Positions 24,340 to 24,874 of a DNA stretch of 24,874 bases are shown here, piece by piece. The notes beneath the pieces are model-generated. The model had not been told where the DNA came from. It saw only the letters and a list, made by a program, of their open reading frames with translations, and did no database searches. Location of the stretch: NCBI GenBank assembly GCA_039029235.1, contig JBCCGO010000008.1, forward strand, positions 1 through 24,874, given 5' to 3'. The stretch is from JBCBRR01 sp039029235 (GTDB lineage: Bacteria; Bacteroidota; Bacteroidia; Cytophagales; Amoebophilaceae). How positions within the stretch are numbered: the first letter of the stretch is position 1; each line of letters opens with the position of its first letter. Position numbers and translations under genes: made by a program.

Positions 24340-24682
24340 AGTCATTACGCTATGCGCCAAGGTACGGGTACGTGCACATCTTGCACCATCCGGACCAAGC
24401 ACAAGACAAAGATAGCTCGCACTGAGACAACCAGGGAGCTGCCAAACTACGAGCTCAGTACTAGATCTGCCTGGACAACCATTAGCCCTGAGGTCGGGTT
24501 CTGCCTAGACTAGCCTTGCTAGCTCCTAGCACTTAGTATCTTCCCAATAAATGCATAAATTCCACCCAACGCTCGCTAGCAGGTTGCAGGTTCCCGCTAA
24601 GTTTAGTAAATTAGCTTGCGCTTAAGAGGATGATATATAGATCTATAAATTTTTGTTAACTTCCACTAAAAGCCATAAAGTA
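24340..24682. other. Divergent spacer with a repeat fragment and a palindrome
   Basis: No gene is supported. Reverse-strand text at about 24536-24580 (GGGTGGAA, TTTATTGGGAAGAT) resembles module 1 of the dispersed repeat, and TAACTTCCAC occurs near 24658-24667. An AT-rich block at 24630-24660 contains the perfect palindrome TATAGATCTATA (24636-24647), about 36 bases before the next start codon, the likely promoter zone of the following gene. Confidence 0.45.
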
Positions 24683-24874
24683 ATGTCGATCAACCAAGAC
24701 TCTCTTATGAAACAGTCGCAGCCTGAGCACAGGTATAGATCCAAGTTTGATTTTTTTGTGTCTAGGAGTATGAGTTATAAAAGTATTGCACAAGCTTTCC
24801 TCTCCAAACTACCGGGCCATCTTCTTGAACGCCTGGACGTTAATAATTTCAAGCAAAACGAGCGCCTCGATACC
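24683..24874 (+). CDS. Rpn-like PD-(D/E)XK nuclease/transposase protein, 5' part only
   Basis: Only the first 64 codons are in the window; the frame is open to the edge. The text FDFFVSRSMSYKSIAQAFLSKLPGHLLERLDVNNFKQNERLD (22-63) follows the N-terminal pattern of Rpn-family proteins: D-FF/K, four to six residues, an ALxFLxxxLPxxLLexLDlxxl-type helix, then the strand leading into the nuclease core. The family is annotated as recombination-promoting nuclease/putative transposase and is often multi-copy in intracellular bacteria. The catalytic residues would lie beyond the edge, so activity cannot be judged. The start may be Met1 or Met9. Confidence 0.65.
   Translation, partial: MSINQDSLMKQSQPEHRYRSKFDFFVSRSMSYKSIAQAFLSKLPGHLLERLDVNNFKQNERLDT

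Noticed and set aside
1..24874. CRISPR array, rRNA gene, riboswitch or replication origin
   Set aside because: No regularly spaced identical repeats, no rRNA core sequence, no recognisable aptamer, and no DnaA-box cluster were seen.

Overview
The window looks like chromosome from a host-associated member of the Bacteroidota. Amoebophilaceae (the Cardinium/Amoebophilus group) is the best guess from gene content: an oligopeptide importer with two binding proteins, an HD-only relic of a (p)ppGpp hydrolase, a lone phytoene-desaturase-like gene, a probable secreted protein of an unnamed family I associate with amoeba- and arthropod-associated intracellular bacteria, and the start of an Rpn-type nuclease. 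Lgt with a large internal insert, the L32 sequence and several TAnnTTTG-like -7 boxes also point to Bacteroidota. The assignment is inference from memory of these families. GC content, sampled by eye, is in the mid to upper forties, higher than I recall for sequenced Cardinium or Amoebophilus. The tetranucleotide CTAG is strikingly abundant.

Layout. 1-1882: gene-poor repeat region around one reverse-strand gene for a probable lipoprotein/effector (429-1172). 1883-9726: reverse-strand opp cluster, transcribed oppA2 - oppA1 - oppB - oppC - oppD - oppF. The two oppA genes are a head-to-tail duplication of about 2.2 kb that includes the upstream control region. 10219-11801: tRNA-Arg(UCG) followed by a crtI-like gene. 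11939-14551: reverse-strand holA, a DUF72 gene and a frameshifted HD hydrolase that overlaps the DUF72 stop codon. 14774-16689: a two-gene drug/lipid-type ABC exporter whose ATPase has two frameshifts and whose permease has an in-frame TGA near its 5' end. 17037-18215: lgt (reverse). 18414-19576: a TIGR02757 family gene and rpmF (forward). 19642-20694: queA (reverse). 21359-22249: CPBP-family membrane protease (forward). 22589-24339: cysteine desulfurase and lspA (reverse). 24683-end: start of an Rpn-like gene.

How the parts fit. Opp would import host peptides as an amino-acid source, as expected of a nutritionally dependent intracellular bacterium. Lgt and LspA are the first two enzymes of lipoprotein maturation, and the protein at 429-1172 carries a possible lipobox, although both OppA proteins lack one. 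The broken exporter and broken HD gene indicate ongoing gene loss. All three frameshifts look like single-base losses in or beside G/C runs, so sequencing error must be excluded. Long gene-free stretches with degenerate repeats fit a genome shaped by decay and mobile elements. No intact insertion sequence, CRISPR array or rRNA gene was found.
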